Assembly: GCA_018260375.1 (NCBI GenBank)
Contig: JAGLBF010000064.1
Coordinates: 1-8,237, forward strand
DNA from: Deinococcus sp.
GTDB lineage: Bacteria > Deinococcota > Deinococci > Deinococcales > Deinococcaceae
Length of the DNA: 8,237 nucleotides
Direction of reading: 5' to 3'
Of this stretch, positions 5,643 through 8,237 are shown piece by piece; within the stretch, counting starts at the first letter, position 1, and each line of letters starts with the position of its first letter. The notes beneath the pieces are model-generated. The model ran no database searches, was not told the DNA's origin, and saw only the letters and a list, made by a program, of their open reading frames with translations. The position numbers and the translations under genes were made by a program.

Positions 5643-6443
5643 ATGCGTTTCCCTGCCACTTGCCCGCGTTGTCACCACACCGTTCAGGCCGATTACACCG
5701 ACAGCGGCATTCATGACCTGCGCTGTGAGCAGTGTAGCGGGGCGTTTACGGTGTACCTACGCAAGCACAAGTTTGAAATGCTCTTTGACCTTGGCACGCG
5801 GGCGCTGATGGACGGCTACGCCCGTGAAGCGGTGAGTAGTTTTGCGGCGAGCCTGGAGCGCTTTTTTGAGTTTTATACCCGTGCGTCGGCCCTGGAGCAA
5901 GCCGCCCAGCACGGCGAAGACTTTGAGGTAGCCCACGCCAGGCTAGAAAAAACCTGGAAGCTGATCACGGCCCAAAGTGAGCGGCAACTGGGGGCCTTTG
6001 CCATGCAGTATTTGCAGCGCCAGGGACAGCCGCCCGACTTTTTAACGCCCCAAACCCTGGGCAGCGAATTTAGAAACAGGGTCATTCACCGTGGCTACCT
6101 GCCGCCGCGCCAAGAGGTAGAGGCGTATGCGGCGCGCACCTTTGCGCTGATAGACCGCCTGCTGACCGAGCTAGGCGACGTCGCTAGCCACGCTCAGCTG
6201 GAGCAAGAGCTGATCTACGCCCGCCACATGGCCCAGCAAGGCGACGAGGTGATAGCTGTCTTTGAAGAGCACCCTGGGATGTTCCGCGTGCGGCGCTTTG
6301 GCTCGCGCTTACCGCCCAAACAGCAGGCCAACAAAGCCCTACCCGCCACCCACACCAACGACGCGATCAGCTTTCAGGCCGCCTTGCGCGAGCGCGGCGA
6401 GTTGCTGGGGCAGGTGTTTAAGAGCGCAGGGATGGACGTGTAA
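5643..6443 (+). CDS. Uncharacterised zinc-ribbon protein with a HEPN-like domain
   Basis: I do not recognise a named gene. The 266-aa product begins with a zinc ribbon: CPRC (7-10) and CEQC (28-31), a C-x2-C-x17-C-x2-C pattern. A mainly helical region follows (about 43-178), including GYAREAVSSFAASLERFFEFY (58-78). It then reaches GSEFRNRVIHRGYLPP, where Arg144-Asn145-x3-His149 fits the RNx3H form of the Rx4-6H active-site motif of HEPN ribonucleases, and a long helix (156-177). The tail (183-266) is charged, with no motif I know. There is no signal peptide or membrane segment, so it is probably cytoplasmic. If HEPN-like it may cleave or bind RNA; alternatively the domain may be a non-catalytic helical bundle as in DUF4145-type proteins. 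No nucleotidyltransferase or antitoxin gene is adjacent: the next gene is convergent and encodes a binding protein. Confidence 0.8.
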   Translation: MRFPATCPRCHHTVQADYTDSGIHDLRCEQCSGAFTVYLRKHKFEMLFDLGTRALMDGYAREAVSSFAASLERFFEFYTRASALEQAAQHGEDFEVAHARLEKTWKLITAQSERQLGAFAMQYLQRQGQPPDFLTPQTLGSEFRNRVIHRGYLPPRQEVEAYAARTFALIDRLLTELGDVASHAQLEQELIYARHMAQQGDEVIAVFEEHPGMFRVRRFGSRLPPKQQANKALPATHTNDAISFQAALRERGELLGQVFKSAGMDV

Positions 6444-6550
6444 ACGCGGGGTTAGGAATCCAGCGCCTGCGCCCAGCCCACGTTCTTTACCGCATTGAAG
6501 CCAGGTCTATATGTAGGACTGGTTACTGGTCGGGCCAGCCTTCACGCAGT

Positions 6551-8122
6551 TCACTTTTGCAAGGTGATCAGATTCAGGGCTCCTGTGGTACTGAGTGGCC
6601 CCAGTATCCAGCCTTTGACGTAGCTGCGGGCCACAGAGGGCGCGGCGCTGTGAACCAGAGGCAGGCGCACGTTGGCGTTGTAGGTCAGTTCGTGGAGCTG
6701 CTGATAGTACGGCGCTTTGGCAGACTGAGTAAGCGCGGCGCGGCCTTTGGTCAGGATATTGACAATATTACCCGGGTTAAAGTTGATGTCGTCGCTGCCC
6801 GTGTCACCGTAAAAGGCGCTGTAAAAGTTGTCGGGGTCATTGTAATCGCCGCTCCAGCCGTACAGGTACATATCAAACACACCCTTGTGGCGGTCTGCCA
6901 GGTACTTGGGCCAGTCTTCGGTTTTCAGTGTCACCTTGATACCTACGGCGTTTAGGTCAGCGGCAATAGCTTCGGCAACCGGTTTGGGGGTAGGCAAGTA
7001 GGCGCGGCTGATAGATGGATACCACAAGTCCACGCTAAAGCCGTTGGGGTAGCCTGCCTCGGCGAGTAGGCGCTTGGCAACCTGAGGGTTGTACTTGATG
7101 CCAGGGATGTTTTTGTTGTTGGCCCAGCTCATGCTGGCGGGTAAAAGGCTGTTGTCTACGCTGCCCAGTTCGCCCCAAAAGCCCTGCACAATGGCGGCGC
7201 GGTTGATCGCAAAGCGTATAGCCTCGCGCACTTTGGTGTTTTTGAGCGCGGCGTGGCGCACGTTCATATTGAGCAGGCCCACGTTAAAGGGCGGGGGAAG
7301 TAGCAGTTGCAAGCGCTTGTCAGCCTTTATTTCAGCGGCTGCGTCGGGGTTGAGGTTGCTGGCAAAGTCCACCGTCCCCGCCTTGACCTCATTGAGGCGC
7401 TGTGAGGGGTCTTTGATAAAGCGGAAGACCAGCGCATCTACCTTGCTCTTTTGGCCCCAGTAGGCAGCATTGGGCTTCATATTGAGCCGGTCGCCCGTCT
7501 TCCAAGACTGGTAGACAAAGGGGCCAGAGCCAACCGCGCCGCCGGCGGGTGTGCCGTACTTGCTGCCCAGTTTTTTCACGGCGCTGGGGCTAGCGATGCC
7601 AAAATAATAACTGCCAATAAGAGCCGGAAAGGCGGTGACGGGCTTATTGAGGGTAAAGACCACCGTGTACTCGCCCTGCTTGCTCACCGATTTGACAAAA
7701 CTGCCCGCCTCGCCCTTGTTGCCGCCCAGCAGTTGAGGCCAGATTTCAAAGGTGGCCCCGAAACGGTTGGGGTCGGCCTTATCCCACCAGCGGTTGACAT
7801 TAAACAGCACAGCACTGGCATTAACGGGCGTGCCGTCATGAAATGTCACGCCCCGGCGCAGGGTAAATGTCCATACGGTGGCGTTGGCGCTGCTTTTCCA
7901 GGCGGTAGCTAAGCTGGGCATCAGGTCAGCGGTGCCGGGCTTAAAGTCAATCAGGCGGTTATAAATCTGCGCTTCAGCCTGCAAGCTGGGGCTGTCAATG
8001 CCTGTACCTGCGTTGAGCGTCACCGGCTCACCAGGTGCGCCGTAGACCAGCGTACCAGCGGCCTGGGCAGCAGGTTGGGCGAGTAGCAGCATACTTAAAA
8101 TAGTCATCAGGGTGTTGTTCAT
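6551..8122 (-). CDS. ABC transporter substrate-binding protein, oligopeptide/dipeptide type (SBP_bac_5)
   Basis: The extracytoplasmic receptor of a peptide-type ABC importer, delivering peptides, or in some relatives nickel, sugars or glutathione, to a membrane permease. At 523 aa it has normal length. A signal peptide is visible (1 to about 22, ending AAQAA) with no lipobox cysteine, so it is predicted to be released rather than a lipoprotein. Family hallmarks are DLMPSLATAW (66-75), TFTLRRGVTFHDGTPVNASAV (85-105), SGPFVYQSW (199-207), the KVREAIRFAINR segment (297-308) and GWSGDYNDPDN (422-432). A GAGGAG ribosome binding site supports the start. No permease or ATPase gene is in the window; downstream is a convergent unrelated gene, so partners would have to lie beyond 8237 or elsewhere. 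The substrate cannot be told from sequence alone. Confidence 0.95.
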   Translation of the reverse strand: MNNTLMTILSMLLLAQPAAQAAGTLVYGAPGEPVTLNAGTGIDSPSLQAEAQIYNRLIDFKPGTADLMPSLATAWKSSANATVWTFTLRRGVTFHDGTPVNASAVLFNVNRWWDKADPNRFGATFEIWPQLLGGNKGEAGSFVKSVSKQGEYTVVFTLNKPVTAFPALIGSYYFGIASPSAVKKLGSKYGTPAGGAVGSGPFVYQSWKTGDRLNMKPNAAYWGQKSKVDALVFRFIKDPSQRLNEVKAGTVDFASNLNPDAAAEIKADKRLQLLLPPPFNVGLLNMNVRHAALKNTKVREAIRFAINRAAIVQGFWGELGSVDNSLLPASMSWANNKNIPGIKYNPQVAKRLLAEAGYPNGFSVDLWYPSISRAYLPTPKPVAEAIAADLNAVGIKVTLKTEDWPKYLADRHKGVFDMYLYGWSGDYNDPDNFYSAFYGDTGSDDINFNPGNIVNILTKGRAALTQSAKAPYYQQLHELTYNANVRLPLVHSAAPSVARSYVKGWILGPLSTTGALNLITLQK

Positions 8123-8128
8123 CTGTAT

Positions 8129-8134
8129 CTCCTC
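8129..8134 (-). promoter_or_regulatory. Ribosome binding site of the substrate-binding protein gene
   Basis: Read on the minus strand, GAGGAG lies 6 nt before the ATG at 8122-8120. It is complementary to the CCTCC of the 16S tail and fixes the start. Confidence 0.85.
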
Positions 8135-8166
8135 GGGGAACAGCAGGGGGGAGCAATAAGGGCGGA

Positions 8167-8191
8167 GGTGGCCGTAAGGGCAGAGGCCACC
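8167..8191 (-). repeat. Perfect 7-bp stem hairpin in the probable 5' leader of the binding-protein gene
   Basis: GGTGGCC (8167-8173) and GGCCACC (8185-8191) are exact reverse complements around an 11-nt loop. The area also carries an 18-bp-period direct repeat, TAAGGGCGGAGG (8157-8168) and TAAGGGCAGAGG (8175-8186). If the promoter at 8205-8213 is right, the hairpin lies near the 5' end of the leader, where it could protect the mRNA or regulate it. There is no T-run for a terminator. Confidence 0.5.
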
Positions 8192-8204
8192 AATTAGTTG
8201 ACAA

Positions 8205-8213
8205 AGTTTATCA
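8205..8213 (-). promoter_or_regulatory. Putative extended -10 promoter of the substrate-binding protein gene
   Basis: On the minus strand TGATAAACT reads as an extended -10 (TGn followed by TAAACT, the same hexamer as before lepA). It predicts a start near 8198 and a leader of about 75 nt. A 4-of-6 match to a -35 (TGAACA, 8235-8230) lies at a long 19-nt spacing. The window ends too close to judge further. Confidence 0.35.
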
Positions 8214-8237
8214 CTGATTGAGTCTGTGGTGTTCAGG

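Noticed and set aside
6444..6550. Bidirectional terminator between the convergent genes
   Set aside because: Only short repeats (ACTGGT twice, CTGG with CCAG) are present, with no stable stem followed by T-runs on either strand.
7451..7912. 153-aa open frame on the plus strand opposite the substrate-binding protein gene
   Set aside because: Antisense to a well-supported gene, with no family resemblance; a codon-bias shadow.
8198..8203. Perfect TTGACA on the plus strand as a -35 of a divergent gene
   Set aside because: No -10-like hexamer follows at 16-18 bp (the sequence there is around AGTCTG), and the window ends before any gene could be seen.

Overview
The window most likely comes from a member of the Deinococcales (Deinococcus or a close relative) of moderate GC content. 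Three things point there: a Thermus/Deinococcus-type 16S rRNA 3' end, a 16S gene closed at once by its own terminator instead of leading into tRNA and 23S genes, and a LepA resembling the deinococcal form as I recall it. Several start codons also sit only 6-9 nt below a -10-like hexamer, which fits the leaderless mRNAs known to be common in Deinococcus. I cannot name a species.

Layout. 1-48: last bases of a 16S rRNA gene, with an intrinsic terminator at 90-121. 140-184: perfect 12-bp inverted repeat running into the lepA start region. 190-1974 (+): lepA, elongation factor 4. 1975-2351: gene-free spacer holding a tandem duplication of the lepA end and several inverted repeats. 2352-3524 (+) and 3553-4185 (+): two-component operon, a membrane histidine kinase and a NarL/LuxR-type response regulator. 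4175-4244: five 14-bp tandem repeats starting inside the last codons of the regulator gene. 4358-5410 (+): secreted C39-like cysteine peptidase homologue. 5411-5642: spacer with short repeats. 5643-6443 (+): zinc-ribbon protein with a HEPN-like helical domain, not recognised as a named gene. 6551-8122 (-): secreted oligopeptide/dipeptide-type substrate-binding protein, convergent with the preceding gene. 8123-8237: its leader and probable promoter.

How the genes relate. This looks mainly like a chromosomal housekeeping region (rRNA, lepA) followed by independent units. Only the kinase and regulator are a clear operon. The peptidase and the binding protein are exported and both could act on peptides outside the cytoplasm, but nothing in the sequence links them functionally. 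There are no transposases, CRISPR arrays or complete tRNA genes. The least ordinary items are the zinc-ribbon/HEPN-like protein with an RNx3H motif, the tandem repeats placed across two stop codons, and the kinase whose ATPase domain appears interrupted near its C-terminal end.
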